This document shows positions 29,276 to 37,967 of a stretch of DNA of 64,000 nt, one piece after another. Below the pieces are notes generated by a model. That model was not told where the DNA came from and ran no database searches. It saw only the letters and a program-made list of their open reading frames with translations. Position 1 is the first letter of the stretch. The number at the start of each line of letters is the position of its first letter. The stretch is taken from the NCBI GenBank assembly GCA_963803875.1, contig CAWDOA010000008.1:496001-560000 (forward strand). The letters run 5' to 3'. Both the position numbers and the translations under genes were made by a program. Origin of the DNA: JABDIY01 sp963803875. Its GTDB lineage: Bacteria > Actinomycetota > Acidimicrobiia > Acidimicrobiales > SZUA-35.

Positions 29276-30362
29276 GTGTAATGCTATTCGGGTGGACACT
29301 CCCGACGCCGAAACACCGACGATCGAGTGGGTGGATGGCTCCATCCACCTGATCGATCAAACCCGCTTGCCCGGCGAGTTCGCGATCGTGAAGGCCGATC
29401 GCGTCAGCATCCTGATCGATGCCATCAAGACACTCGCCGTTCGGGGGGCTCCAGCAATCGGGGTTGCGGGCGCATACGGCGTGGCACTGGCCGCAAGAGA
29501 GTTTCCGATCGAGTCTGATCGGGCGGGGTTCGACGAAGCCGTTTCCTCCATTCGTTCCGCCCGTCCAACCGCAGTGAACTTGGCCAAACGGGTCGATGAA
29601 GTACTTCACGAGATCGCGGAGTCAGCGGAATCACCTCCTGTAGCTGCCCTGGCGGCCGCCGATCGAATCCGCAGCGAGGAGCTTGCTTCGTCGGTGGCGA
29701 TGGGCGACAGGGGCGCTGCTCTTGCGCTTGAGTTGTGTAACGGCGGACCCATCAGGGCAATGACGATTTGCAACACCGGAGGACTCGCGTCTGTCAAACG
29801 GGGAACAGCGTTGGCAACGATTCAGCGTCTCCACGAATTGGGCCAACTCACCGAAGCGCTTCCGGTCGAAACTCGACCTCTGTTGCAAGGCGGGCGCCTG
29901 ACGACCTGGGAGCTTCATCGGATGGGCGCACCGTTCCGCCTTCTGGTCGATTCGGCGGGGCCCTTTCTTCTCTCGCGCGGAGCTGCAGACGTGGTGCTGA
30001 TCGGGGCGGATCGAATTGCCGGCAACGGCGACACCGCCAACAAGATCGGATCGTTCTCCCTCGCACTGGGTGCTCGCCACGCGAGTGTGCCCTTCATCGT
30101 TGTTGCCCCCGAATCGACGATCGACATGGACACCGCCACCGGAGCCGACATCGAGATCGAGGATCGCGGTCGGGCCGAGGTCATCTCGGTAATGGGCACC
30201 CCTATCGCCGAGCCCCACACCGATGCGGTCAACCCCGCATTCGACGTGACACCGGCATCATTGATCACCGCCATCGTCACCGAGCGGAGGGTGATTCGGC
30301 TGGATCAGGGTGAAGCCCTGAAGCGGATCGATTCGCTGAACCCCGAGGATGCTCTCCAGTGA
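29274..30362 (+). CDS. mtnA: S-methyl-5-thioribose-1-phosphate isomerase
   Basis: Isomerises methylthioribose 1-phosphate to methylthioribulose 1-phosphate in methionine salvage. The 362-residue protein shows GAPAIGVAGAYGVAL, the catalytic cysteine in TICNTGGLASV and the catalytic aspartate in IGADRIAGNGDTANKIGS. GTG 29292 is an alternative start that would avoid the overlap with the divergent SDR start. The stop overlaps the downstream deaminase start (GTGA). With the following genes it forms a methylthioadenosine-handling operon. Confidence 0.93.
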   Translation: MCNAIRVDTPDAETPTIEWVDGSIHLIDQTRLPGEFAIVKADRVSILIDAIKTLAVRGAPAIGVAGAYGVALAAREFPIESDRAGFDEAVSSIRSARPTAVNLAKRVDEVLHEIAESAESPPVAALAAADRIRSEELASSVAMGDRGAALALELCNGGPIRAMTICNTGGLASVKRGTALATIQRLHELGQLTEALPVETRPLLQGGRLTTWELHRMGAPFRLLVDSAGPFLLSRGAADVVLIGADRIAGNGDTANKIGSFSLALGARHASVPFIVVAPESTIDMDTATGADIEIEDRGRAEVISVMGTPIAEPHTDAVNPAFDVTPASLITAIVTERRVIRLDQGEALKRIDSLNPEDALQ

Positions 30363-31669
30363 CTGCCGTTCGACTGGTCGGCGACCGGGTCGTGCCCGTT
30401 GCGGACGGTGCCCCGATCATCGTCGATGGTGCCATCGACATCGACTCTGCCGGCACGATCGTCGCGGTCGGTCCCGAGTCCGAACTGGGCCCTGCGCCGG
30501 CGGATCGACGAGTCCTGGGGGGTGTGCTGATGCCAGGCTTGGTGAACGCCCACGCCCACACACCGATGACATTGATGCGTTCCGCCGGCGACGGCATGCC
30601 ACTGCAATCGTGGTTGATCGACGCGGTGTGGCCGCGGGAAGGGATCATGACCCCTGAAGATGTCCGAGCGGGCATGATGTTGGGATCGGCAGAGATGCTG
30701 TTGGCCGGTGTTACGACCAGCTGTGAGATGTACCTCTTCGAAGAGCAGGTAGTGGAGGCCGCAACCCAAACCGGGGCCCGTCTGGTCATAACGCCGGGAA
30801 TCCTCGCCGCTCTCCACGGTTCCACGTTCGGAGCCGGCGCCAGCCGGGCCGATGCCGTGGCCGACTTCGTCCGTGCTCATCATGATCCCGCTGGGCTGAC
30901 AACCGTTGGGGTCGGCCCGCACAGCACCTACGACCTCACACCTGAACAAATCGGCGAACTCGCGTCGATGGCTCGAGAACTCGAGACATTCATCCACGTC
31001 CATCTCGAAGAGACCAAGGTGGAGCGGGACCGGGTAATCGAGCAGCACGGCGCGCCGGCTACCGAACTGCTAGGCGAGCAAGGCGTGTTCGACGGGCCCG
31101 TGCTCGCGGCACATGGTGTGTGGCTCTCCGACAGTGACCGAGCGATTCTCAGCGAGTCGGGAGCCGCGATCGCCCACAACCCGGTGTCCAACCTGAAACT
31201 CGGTTCCGGTGTCATGCCACTTCGAAAGACCCTCGATGCTGGAGTGCTGGTGGGCCTGGGAACCGACGGGCCGGCATCCAATGACAACCTGAGTCTGTGG
31301 CAGGAGCTAGCACTGGCGCCCCTATTGGCACGGGGAACAGGCCTCAGTGCCGGAATCGTTGATGCGCCAACCGCGCTGAGGCTGGCGACAGCCGATGGTG
31401 CAACCGCCATCGGTCTTCGGGTTGGAACGCTGAGCGCCGGCCGGCCGGCCGACATCATCCGGCTCGACACCGACCATCCCGCCCTTGCTCCGGCTCTCGA
31501 TGACGAGTTGATCGCCAACATCGTGTTCGGTGGAGGGCCTCACTTGGTCACTGATGTGTGGGTCCAGGGTCGGCAAGTGGTGAGCGATCGCCAGATGACA
31601 ACCGTCGACATAGAGGCCGTGGTGGTCGACGCAAAACATCGGGCTGAGAGGTTGGCTCGTGAGTCCTGA
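30359..31669 (+). CDS. mtaD: 5-Methylthioadenosine/S-adenosylhomocysteine deaminase-like amidohydrolase
   Basis: Zinc-dependent amidohydrolase, 436 residues. Metal and catalytic motifs: PGLVNAHAHTPMTLMR (HxH), GVGPHSTYDLT, HVHLEETKVERDRVIEQHG and LGTDGPASNDNLSLWQE. This pattern matches MTA/SAH deaminases, which convert methylthioadenosine to methylthioinosine. Its tight coupling to mtnA supports that substrate over other nucleosides. The GTG start at 30359 overlaps the mtnA stop by four bases, and the cupin gene overlaps its end. Confidence 0.85.
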   Translation: MTAVRLVGDRVVPVADGAPIIVDGAIDIDSAGTIVAVGPESELGPAPADRRVLGGVLMPGLVNAHAHTPMTLMRSAGDGMPLQSWLIDAVWPREGIMTPEDVRAGMMLGSAEMLLAGVTTSCEMYLFEEQVVEAATQTGARLVITPGILAALHGSTFGAGASRADAVADFVRAHHDPAGLTTVGVGPHSTYDLTPEQIGELASMARELETFIHVHLEETKVERDRVIEQHGAPATELLGEQGVFDGPVLAAHGVWLSDSDRAILSESGAAIAHNPVSNLKLGSGVMPLRKTLDAGVLVGLGTDGPASNDNLSLWQELALAPLLARGTGLSAGIVDAPTALRLATADGATAIGLRVGTLSAGRPADIIRLDTDHPALAPALDDELIANIVFGGGPHLVTDVWVQGRQVVSDRQMTTVDIEAVVVDAKHRAERLARES

Positions 31670-32105
31670 AGAGCTCATTTCCCGGCTCGGCATGGAGCCA
31701 CTCGAGCCCGAAGGAGGGTGGTGGAGCCAGAGCCACATCGATGAGAACGGCACCGGTATCCACTACTTGCTCACCGAAGGTCAGTGCTCGTTGCTTCATC
31801 AACTGCCCGGTCCGGAGATCTACTTCTATCAACTGGGTGCTCCGTTGGACCTGCTGATCCTCGACCCCAGCGGCTCCTCTCGACGTGTGTTGATCGGTCC
31901 CGACGTCGCTGGCGGCCATCACCTTCAGTACGTGGTACCCGGTGGCAGTTTCCAGGGATCGAGCTCGACTGGGGCGTGGTCGCTGGTGGGGACGGCGATG
32001 GCGCCCGCGTTTCGGATGGAGGACTACATTCCCGGGGATCGGGTCGACCTCGCCGGGCGTTATCCCGACGTCGAAGCACGGATCTTCGAGCTCACCCGGA
32101 GTTGA
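31659..32105 (+). CDS. Cupin of the DUF985 family
   Basis: A 148-residue single-domain beta-barrel: LISRLGMEPLEPEGGWWSQSH at the start (DUF985 usually has L.PHPEGGYY), then a cupin-like IHYLLTEGQCSLLHQLPGPE and QYVVPGGSFQGS. Function of the family is unsettled. The start lies inside the last codons of the deaminase gene, so it is translationally coupled to it and belongs to the mtnA-mtaD operon. A role in sulfur or sugar metabolism downstream of MtnA is an inference from context only. Confidence 0.85.
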   Translation: MSPEELISRLGMEPLEPEGGWWSQSHIDENGTGIHYLLTEGQCSLLHQLPGPEIYFYQLGAPLDLLILDPSGSSRRVLIGPDVAGGHHLQYVVPGGSFQGSSSTGAWSLVGTAMAPAFRMEDYIPGDRVDLAGRYPDVEARIFELTRS

Positions 32106-32125
32106 CACTGACCGATGGGAGCTAC

Positions 32126-32794
32126 ATGAGCGATACGTTCGCCGGCGACAAGAAGAAGGGTCAATCGATCCTGGGACCATACGAACGCAGGTTCATCGAC
32201 GCCGCCATCCCCCGCATACCCGAGCCGATCATGAGCCACCATCTCACCGCGGTCACCGCACTGTGGTCAGCGGGCTGTGTTCTGTTCGGATGGCTGGCCC
32301 AGGACAACCTGCACTGGCTCCATGGCATGTCGGTCATGGTGTTCGGACAGTGGCTCACCGACTCCTTCGACGGGTCCCTCGGAAGATACCGCAAACAGGG
32401 TCTGGTCAGGTGGGGCTTCTTCGCCGACCACATACTCGACCTCATCTTCGCCGGCTCGGTGGTAATCGCCTACTCGTTCCTGGTACAGGCCCGATGGCTT
32501 CAGTTCCTGTTTCTGATCCTGCTGCTCATCACCTGCGCCACGATGGCAACCAGCTTCCTCAGCTTCGCAGCAACCAACCAGTTCCAGATCGCCTACTACG
32601 GCCTCGGCCCAACCGAGGTCCGAATTGGCTACATCGCCCTCAATACGTTCGTGGCCTTCGCAGGCACCGATATCTTCAGCTGGGGTGTCCCCGTCATCGT
32701 GGCAATCAACGTAGCTGCATTTGCGATCTTGGCTGGCCAGACCTCCAGGAACCTCTGGCAACTCGACAACGAAGCCAACGTCGACGGTCAATGA
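32126..32794 (+). CDS. CDP-alcohol phosphatidyltransferase-family membrane protein
   Basis: A 222-residue integral membrane protein. The signature DSFDGSLGRYRKQ...GFFADHILD fits D-x2-D-G-x2-x-R-x9-G-x3-D-x3-D of CDP-alcohol phosphotransferases, with all four aspartates present. Five to six hydrophobic segments follow (VVIAYSFLV, LFLILLLITCATM, VPVIVAINVAAFAILAG). These enzymes make phospholipid head groups such as phosphatidylinositol phosphate; which alcohol is used here cannot be read from sequence. ATG 32126 has GGGAG upstream. It follows the cupin gene by 20 bases and ends at the tandem-repeat region. Confidence 0.87.
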   Translation: MSDTFAGDKKKGQSILGPYERRFIDAAIPRIPEPIMSHHLTAVTALWSAGCVLFGWLAQDNLHWLHGMSVMVFGQWLTDSFDGSLGRYRKQGLVRWGFFADHILDLIFAGSVVIAYSFLVQARWLQFLFLILLLITCATMATSFLSFAATNQFQIAYYGLGPTEVRIGYIALNTFVAFAGTDIFSWGVPVIVAINVAAFAILAGQTSRNLWQLDNEANVDGQ

Positions 32795-32802
32795 CGTTGA
32801 TT

Positions 32803-33258
32803 CCGCTCGCCTGCGCTCGTTCCTCGCTCCAGGTCGCTCCAATCGCTTCGCTATCCGGCCCTCATCCCAAGAGCTGCTCCGTCCCTCCGCAACGCCACCA
32901 CCAACTCCGCTCGCCTGCGCTCGTTCCTCGCTCCAGGTCGCTCCAATCGCTTCGCTATCCGGCCCTCATCTCAAGAGCTGCTCCGTCCCTCCGCAACGCC
33001 ACCACCAACTCCGCTCGCCTGCGCTCGTTCCTCGCTCCAGGTCGCTCCAATCGCTTCGCTATCCGGCCCTCATCTCAAGAGCTGCTCCGTCCCTCCGCAA
33101 CGCCACCACCAACTCCGCTCGCCTGCGCTCGTTCCTCGCTCCAGGTCGCTCCAATCGCTTCGCTATCCGGCCCTCATCCCAAGAGCTGCTCCGTCCCTCC
33201 GCAACGCCACCACCAACTCCGCTCGCCTGCGCTCGTTCCTCGCTCCAGGTCGCTTCGC
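32803..33258. repeat. 104-bp tandem repeats, four full copies and a partial fifth
   Basis: Nearly identical 104-bp units begin at 32803, 32907, 33011, 33115 and 33219; the fifth stops after about 40 bp. Copies differ by isolated changes (CATCCCAAG versus CATCTCAAG). The plus strand is strongly pyrimidine-rich with many GCTCG/CGCTC words. The unit length is not a multiple of three, and apparent reading frames through it change with each copy, so it is not a coding repeat. It fills the gap between the converging phosphotransferase and macrodomain genes. No other gene is seen in 32795-33262. Confidence 0.95.
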
Positions 33259-33262
33259 TGCT

Positions 33263-33784
33263 CTAACGCTGAGGTTCGGGGAGAATGCGGGCATATGCGT
33301 TCCAGGTCATCTGGTCGAAGCAAACGAACCGCACCAACGATATGTCGGTTCTGGTTGAGAGAACGGTGTCCACCGCCACCCTGGCAGCTGCATCGATTGG
33401 GTAGGCGTAGATCCCGGTTGATATGGCAGGGAAGGCGATCGACTTGATCCCCACTTCGTCGGCCCGCAGAAGCGATTCGCGGTAACACGAGGCGAGGAGT
33501 TCAGGCTCACCGTTGACCCCACCTCGCCACACCGGTCCAACGGTGTGGATGACCCACGAAGCGGCCAGGTTGAATCCAGGAGTGATCTTCGCCTGACCGG
33601 TCTTGCAGCCTCCGAGAGTTCGGCAGTATTCGACAAGACGGGGGCCAGCCGCGCGATGAATCGCGCCGTCAACACCGCCACCGCCCGAGAGAGACAGATT
33701 GGCAGCGTTGACGATCGCATCGGTCTTTTCGGTCGTGATATCACCGAGCACCAGTTCGACTCGCAAAGACTCCTCGCCAGGCAT
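33263..33784 (-). CDS. Macrodomain protein (O-acetyl-ADP-ribose deacetylase type)
   Basis: A 173-residue single macrodomain that binds ADP-ribose. Motifs: LGDITTEKTDAIVNAANLSLSG, GGGVDGAIHRAAG and FPAISTGIYAYPI, the arrangement of YmdB/MacroD-like enzymes, which remove ADP-ribose or O-acetyl groups. Length is standard. It stands alone: the neighbour upstream is divergent and the downstream side is the tandem-repeat block. No toxin or ADP-ribosyltransferase gene is adjacent. Confidence 0.93.
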   Translation of the reverse strand: MPGEESLRVELVLGDITTEKTDAIVNAANLSLSGGGGVDGAIHRAAGPRLVEYCRTLGGCKTGQAKITPGFNLAASWVIHTVGPVWRGGVNGEPELLASCYRESLLRADEVGIKSIAFPAISTGIYAYPIDAAARVAVDTVLSTRTDISLVRFVCFDQMTWNAYARILPEPQR

Positions 33785-33879
33785 TCGCTAGACGATATCG
33801 GGCCCGACCCGAAGGCCATTCGCCGATCACAGCTCTCACTACCCCGCGAGATGAGGTGTCTACAGATTCGGATCGACAG

Positions 33880-33908
33880 TTGTTGATTCGTTTATTTACG
33901 TCTATATT
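33880..33908 (+). promoter_or_regulatory. Candidate sigma-70-type promoter
   Basis: TTGTTG (33880-33885) and TATATT (33903-33908) are separated by exactly 17 bp, within the most AT-rich stretch of this part of the window. The predicted transcript start is near 33915, about 45 bases before the GTG start at 33962, and a GGTGGAG sequence lies before that start. Confidence 0.6.
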
Positions 33909-33961
33909 CTCTTCAGGGTTCCGATCGTTCAGGGAAAGATCAACACGGTGGAGACAGACAA

Positions 33962-34897
33962 GTGGATCAACTACTGCCCCAATGGGCCCAACCATTCGAC
34001 GACGCCCAAGCGGCCAACGACTACTGGGATCTCGTCTGCGAGATAGCCCACACCCGCTGGGGAAACGACATCACGCTCAACTATCTCTGGGGCCGAGCCG
34101 AGCACACCGATGGCCGGATCGCCCAGATTCACAACCTCGCCAAGGACGCGGTCGGCCTCGACACACTCACACAACGGACCGGCCTCTACAACTTCTTCTC
34201 GATGTTCGACGACATGAAGCGAGAGAACGAACTGTTCAAGGATTGGGAGTGGGTAGCACCTCGGCTCCGGCGCCGCCTTCAGGCCAACTGGGAATGTCCG
34301 TGGCAGCTCGTTGACGATCCCATCGATCCCTACACCAACTGGGTGGTGGCGATCGCAACCGAAAGCGGCTGCGCCCCCGTGGCCCAAGCATGGCTGGACG
34401 ACTGGGGCGTGAACAGGGCTGCGGTCTGGGCCCGGGCCACCAGACAGAGCATGCACCCACCGAACGTGCGCCGGAGAACAATCAACCATGTGGCAGGGGC
34501 CGGCGGGAATCCCGCTCTGCTCACGTTCGACAAGGCGCTTCACTGCTTCGACGGGGACATGTACACCACCGGCCTTGCTGCCGACCTCACCGGTCTGTTT
34601 GCCGGGCAGATTGGCGAGTACGGCGCCCTCGTGTGCGCTCCTACCGCTCACCAGCTGTACGTGATGCCCATCGCCGACCTCGCCGAGGTCCCGCCCGTTG
34701 TTGTACCACTCATGGTGATGTCGATCCTGCGCCAGCACACCGAACCGAATCCGGTCAGCCGTAGCGTCTTGTGGTACCGCGGACCCGAACAGCTCGAACC
34801 GTGCATGACCTATTCCCCGGAGGGGCGTATCTCGGTCTGCGCGGCTGAGCCGTTGGCAACCATCCTGCACGACTACGACAAACGAATGGCCGCCTGA
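33962..34897 (+). CDS. Hypothetical protein, 311 residues
   Basis: I do not recognise a family. The protein is soluble-looking, rich in tryptophan and acidic residues in its first half (PRLRRRLQANWECPWQLVDD), without signal peptide or membrane helix. The second half (FDGDMYTTGLAADLTGLFAGQ, LYVMPIADLAEVPPVVVPLM) looks like a regular mixed fold. GTG 33962 has GGTGGAG about 9 bases upstream and a good promoter further up. The amidohydrolase-like gene follows after 37 bases in the same direction, so the two may form a small operon. Confidence 0.75.
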   Translation: MDQLLPQWAQPFDDAQAANDYWDLVCEIAHTRWGNDITLNYLWGRAEHTDGRIAQIHNLAKDAVGLDTLTQRTGLYNFFSMFDDMKRENELFKDWEWVAPRLRRRLQANWECPWQLVDDPIDPYTNWVVAIATESGCAPVAQAWLDDWGVNRAAVWARATRQSMHPPNVRRRTINHVAGAGGNPALLTFDKALHCFDGDMYTTGLAADLTGLFAGQIGEYGALVCAPTAHQLYVMPIADLAEVPPVVVPLMVMSILRQHTEPNPVSRSVLWYRGPEQLEPCMTYSPEGRISVCAAEPLATILHDYDKRMAA

Positions 34898-34934
34898 CCA
34901 TCATTGCCGGCGGCGGTGGCGGCACACTATCCAC

Positions 34935-36015
34935 GTGCCAGTTCATGATCTGATCGTTCGTGCCGGACGGGTCGTCAGCGGGCTCGCCACGTCACCCCAT
35001 ACTGCCGACATTGCCGTCCGGGACGGCGCCATCGCTGTTATCGGCCGAGTGAAAGATCGAGCCCATCGAGTCATCGATGCCGACGGCGCCCTGGTGATAC
35101 CAGGTCTTGTTGCCCTACTGCCGCCAGCCGAGGTAGCCGAGTTCGAGCGCAACCGCCAGCGTCATCACGCACCGGGGGTGACCACTACGATCGAGGAACT
35201 TCCGCCGTCGGTCGAAATCGACGACGTTGCCCGTTTCTATCGAAAATCTGTCGGCGGTCCTTTTCTTGTGGACCGCGGTTTCCTGCTTCCCCATGACGCC
35301 ATCCGTCAGCGGGTGATGGGAAACAAGATTCGCGATCACCTCGCACCGTCGGTCGGCGACCTCGAGCGGATGGTCGACCTTTTCGCTGACGGGCTGATCG
35401 CCGGAGCGCTCGGGCTGCATTCCAAACTGGAAGGTGAACTCGACGAGCTCCAACGACTCCTGCCGCGCCACCGTGGAGCAGCTGACAGTCCGCACCGAAA
35501 CCGACGCGACTACCACTGTCGTTCTCAACGCCCAAGGACGAGAGTCCGGTGAGTTGTTGGAGGTGAGCCGATCTCTGGCCGGCGTCAAGGGCGTTGGTGC
35601 AGTTGTAGTCGCAACGGATGAACCGCTCGATGATGACCAGGTGGTCTCGGCCATTCGCCCGCATGCCGACGGCACCCCACCGGCCGAGCATCCACCGGAG
35701 TCCCACATCATCGCCGGACCGGGACTGAACCCGCTCGGCCTTGTTCGCAAATTGAATCCTGCCGATGGAGATATCCAACCGGTTGCGCTGTGTTGGGCAA
35801 CGATGGCACGGTCGTTCGGACTTCACGACCGAGGAATCATTGCGACCGATCGCCGCGCTGATCTCAACGTTCTCGATCAAGTCCACCTGAACAATGAGCT
35901 GACCGACGGCCTGGTCTCAACACTGGTGGCCGGCAACGAGATAGTGAGCTTCAACGAACTCACCGGCGTAGCGCCAGGTCGAATCGTTTCTCGGTCGGTG
36001 GTCGAACCCGATTAG
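34935..36015 (+). CDS. Amidohydrolase-like protein (D-aminoacylase family remnant fold) lacking metal ligands, one frameshift
   Basis: N-terminus DLIVRAGRVVSGLATSPHTADIAVRDGAI and C-terminus FGLHDRGIIATDRRADLNVLD and NELTGVAPGRIVS match the ends of N-acyl-D-amino-acid deacylases. The centre is short and altered: after VIPGLV the usual D-x-H-x-H is absent (ALLPPAEVAEF), and the later histidine strand is VVLNAQG. Total length is about 360 residues versus roughly 500 or more for active enzymes. A frame change near 35455 joins RLLP to RATVEQLTVRTETD. Catalysis seems unlikely; a binding or regulatory role, or decay, are the alternatives. Confidence 0.65.
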
Positions 36016-36024
36016 GTTCGCCAT

Positions 36025-36942
36025 ATGGAGATTCTCCGCACGCCCGATCACCGCTTCGAGAACCTCGACGGTTTCGCGTTCAGCCCGAACTACCTGAACG
36101 TCCCCGCAGGCGATCCGGACGAACAACAACTGAGAGTTCACTACCTCGACGAGGGTCCCGTCGACCAACCCCCCATCCTCCTGATGCACGGAGAGCCGAG
36201 CTGGAGCTATCTGTACCGCAAGATGATCCCGATACTGGTCGAGGCCGGCCACAGGGTGATAGCACCCGATCTCGTGGGATTCGGGAGATCGGACAAGCCA
36301 GCCGAGCAGAGCGACTACTCCTACAACCGATTGGTGAGCTGGATGGAAGCGGCACTGATTACCGAGCTCGACCTCGAGAACATCACACTGTTCTGCCAAG
36401 ACTGGGGCGGTCTGATCGGGCTTCGCTTGGTCGCAGCCCATCCCGACCGTTTCGCACGAGTCATGGCGGCCAACACCGGCATGCCGGTGGGAAACAGCAC
36501 CCCGCCCCAGGCGTTCCTCGAGTGGCAAATGTTCAGCCAGGCCGTGCCCGAGTTTCCAACCAGCATCATCGTGCAGGGTGGGTGCGAGACTGCGCTGACC
36601 CCCTCCGAACTGGCCGCCTACGAAGCTCCCTTCCCCGACGAAACCTACAAATCAGGTGCTCGGATTCTGCCCACCCTGGTACCGACCACACCAGAGGATC
36701 CGGCCCGCGAGGCCCAGATCAAGGCGTGGAAATCGCTCTCGGCTTTCAACCGCCCGTTTCTCACCGCTTTCAGCGACAAGGATGCCGTTACCGCAGGAGG
36801 TGAGGTTGTGTTCCAGAACAAAGTTGCTGGGGCCCAAGGCCAGAAACATGTGACCATCGAGGGTGGTGGTCACTTCCTGCAAGAAGATGAGCCGCAACAG
36901 ATCTGTGACCACCTGATCGCACTGATCGCAGGCGGTCGGTGA
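36025..36942 (+). CDS. Haloalkane dehalogenase
   Basis: Alpha/beta hydrolase, 305 residues, that hydrolyses carbon-halogen bonds. The oxyanion motif HGEPSWSYLYRKM, nucleophile elbow CQDWGGLIG (Asp as nucleophile, Trp next to it for halide binding), acid residue in FSDKDAVT and catalytic histidine in GGGHFLQED are all present and ordered as in the DhlA/subfamily I enzymes. ATG 36025 lies ten bases after the preceding stop. It converges with the PAP2 gene, whose stop is one base away. A natural halogenated substrate, as in marine settings, is inferred. Confidence 0.9.
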   Translation: MEILRTPDHRFENLDGFAFSPNYLNVPAGDPDEQQLRVHYLDEGPVDQPPILLMHGEPSWSYLYRKMIPILVEAGHRVIAPDLVGFGRSDKPAEQSDYSYNRLVSWMEAALITELDLENITLFCQDWGGLIGLRLVAAHPDRFARVMAANTGMPVGNSTPPQAFLEWQMFSQAVPEFPTSIIVQGGCETALTPSELAAYEAPFPDETYKSGARILPTLVPTTPEDPAREAQIKAWKSLSAFNRPFLTAFSDKDAVTAGGEVVFQNKVAGAQGQKHVTIEGGGHFLQEDEPQQICDHLIALIAGGR

Positions 36943-36943
36943 C

Positions 36944-37765
36944 CTAAACCTGTCCTGCCGGTACCGGTGCCAATCGCGGGACCGGCTGCTCGACCGTTGA
37001 CTCCCGGGACCGGACCAGTCGACGACCCCCATGGAGCACGCCGTACCAGAAGACCATGATGGCGGCCGCCACGATTCCGTCCATCCAGTAGTGATTGGCG
37101 GTCACCATCACCGCCCACATGGTGAGCACTGCGTGGGCAACCCCCAGCCATTTCAGCCACGGCGCCGTCGCAAACCGATAGGTGGCGGCACCGACGAACA
37201 ACGCCCAACCCACATGGATCGAGGGCATTGCCTGGAGTTGGCCGATTTGAGCTCGACCCAGCGCCGAATAGACAGATTGGTTGTAGAAGATGCCCGTGTC
37301 GATCATCCCTGTCTGCTCGATGAAGCGGGGCGGCGCCACCGCAACCAGTTGAATGAGGAGGGACGTGCCTGTGAAGAGCGCCATCTGGGTTCGATAGCTG
37401 GCGTAATGATCACGGTTTCGCCACCACATCCACAGCAGCGACCAACCGAACACTGCGACGTGGGCAAGGGCGTAGTAGATGTTGGCCGACTTGACGATCC
37501 ACGGATACGGCAGAATGAGATCCTGCATCCAGGTCTCACTGGGCAGGTAGATAGCACGCTGTAGATCCCAGATCTGCTCGCCCCGCTCGAAGGCCTGATC
37601 GACGCCGAACGCCTTGATGCGGCCACCCAGATTCCACACCGCATACAGGGCCGAGACGATGCCGAACTCACGAGCAAAGGATCGGAGCAGCCCGGTGACG
37701 AAGGGCCACACGGCGATCGCAAGGAGAGCGCCGCCAACCCCCCATCGCCAGCTCAACCATCCCAC
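36944..37765 (-). CDS. PAP2-superfamily membrane phosphatase/transferase
   Basis: Integral membrane protein of about 273 residues. The two PAP2 catalytic segments are seen: MPSIHVGWALFVGA (Ser-x-His) and VTANHYWMDGI (His...Asp), as in the AUR1/inositol-phosphoryl-ceramide-like PAP2_3 group. At least five hydrophobic helices. The start is unclear: a longer frame reaches 37882, but the GTG at 37765 has GGAGGG upstream, and the DNA beyond it is repetitive. I prefer GTG 37765. Substrate likely a lipid or phospholipid head group; the CDP-alcohol phosphotransferase 4 kb away is a possible partner. Confidence 0.82.
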   Translation of the reverse strand: MGWLSWRWGVGGALLAIAVWPFVTGLLRSFAREFGIVSALYAVWNLGGRIKAFGVDQAFERGEQIWDLQRAIYLPSETWMQDLILPYPWIVKSANIYYALAHVAVFGWSLLWMWWRNRDHYASYRTQMALFTGTSLLIQLVAVAPPRFIEQTGMIDTGIFYNQSVYSALGRAQIGQLQAMPSIHVGWALFVGAATYRFATAPWLKWLGVAHAVLTMWAVMVTANHYWMDGIVAAAIMVFWYGVLHGGRRLVRSRESTVEQPVPRLAPVPAGQV

Positions 37766-37967
37766 TAATTCACTTCCCTCCGGGGCGAGTTCGGCGCATA
37801 GCGCCGATACTCGGTTGGAGAGGAGGCGCGTAGCGCCGACGAACGGCGGCGTCCTCGCTCGCCTCCGGGCCTTCCTGTCCATCTACTCACTCGCGTCTCC
37901 TCGTCCCTCGTCGCCACTCCCTCGATGGACCCGGCCCTCCAGGTCGCTCCGGAACGACGGTACCTGC
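37766..37967. other. Intergenic region with twin triloop hairpins and CGAG-rich sequence
   Basis: Between the PAP2 start and the sulfatase stop I see no convincing gene. TCGGCGC-ATA-GCGCCGA (37791-37807) and GGCGC-GTA-GCGCC (37825-37837) can each fold into a tight hairpin. The rest is pyrimidine-rich on the plus strand, including CTCCAGGTCGCTCC, also present in every 104-bp repeat at 32.8-33.2 kb. Confidence 0.6.

Noticed and set aside
32803..33258. Tandem repeats as a CRISPR array
   Set aside because: Units are directly adjacent and alike along their whole length, with no variable spacers and no cas genes nearby.
31942..33447. A long plus-strand frame through the 104-bp repeats giving repeated peptides
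   Set aside because: It overlaps the real phosphotransferase and macrodomain genes, and the repeat unit is not a multiple of three, so the peptide changes with each copy.
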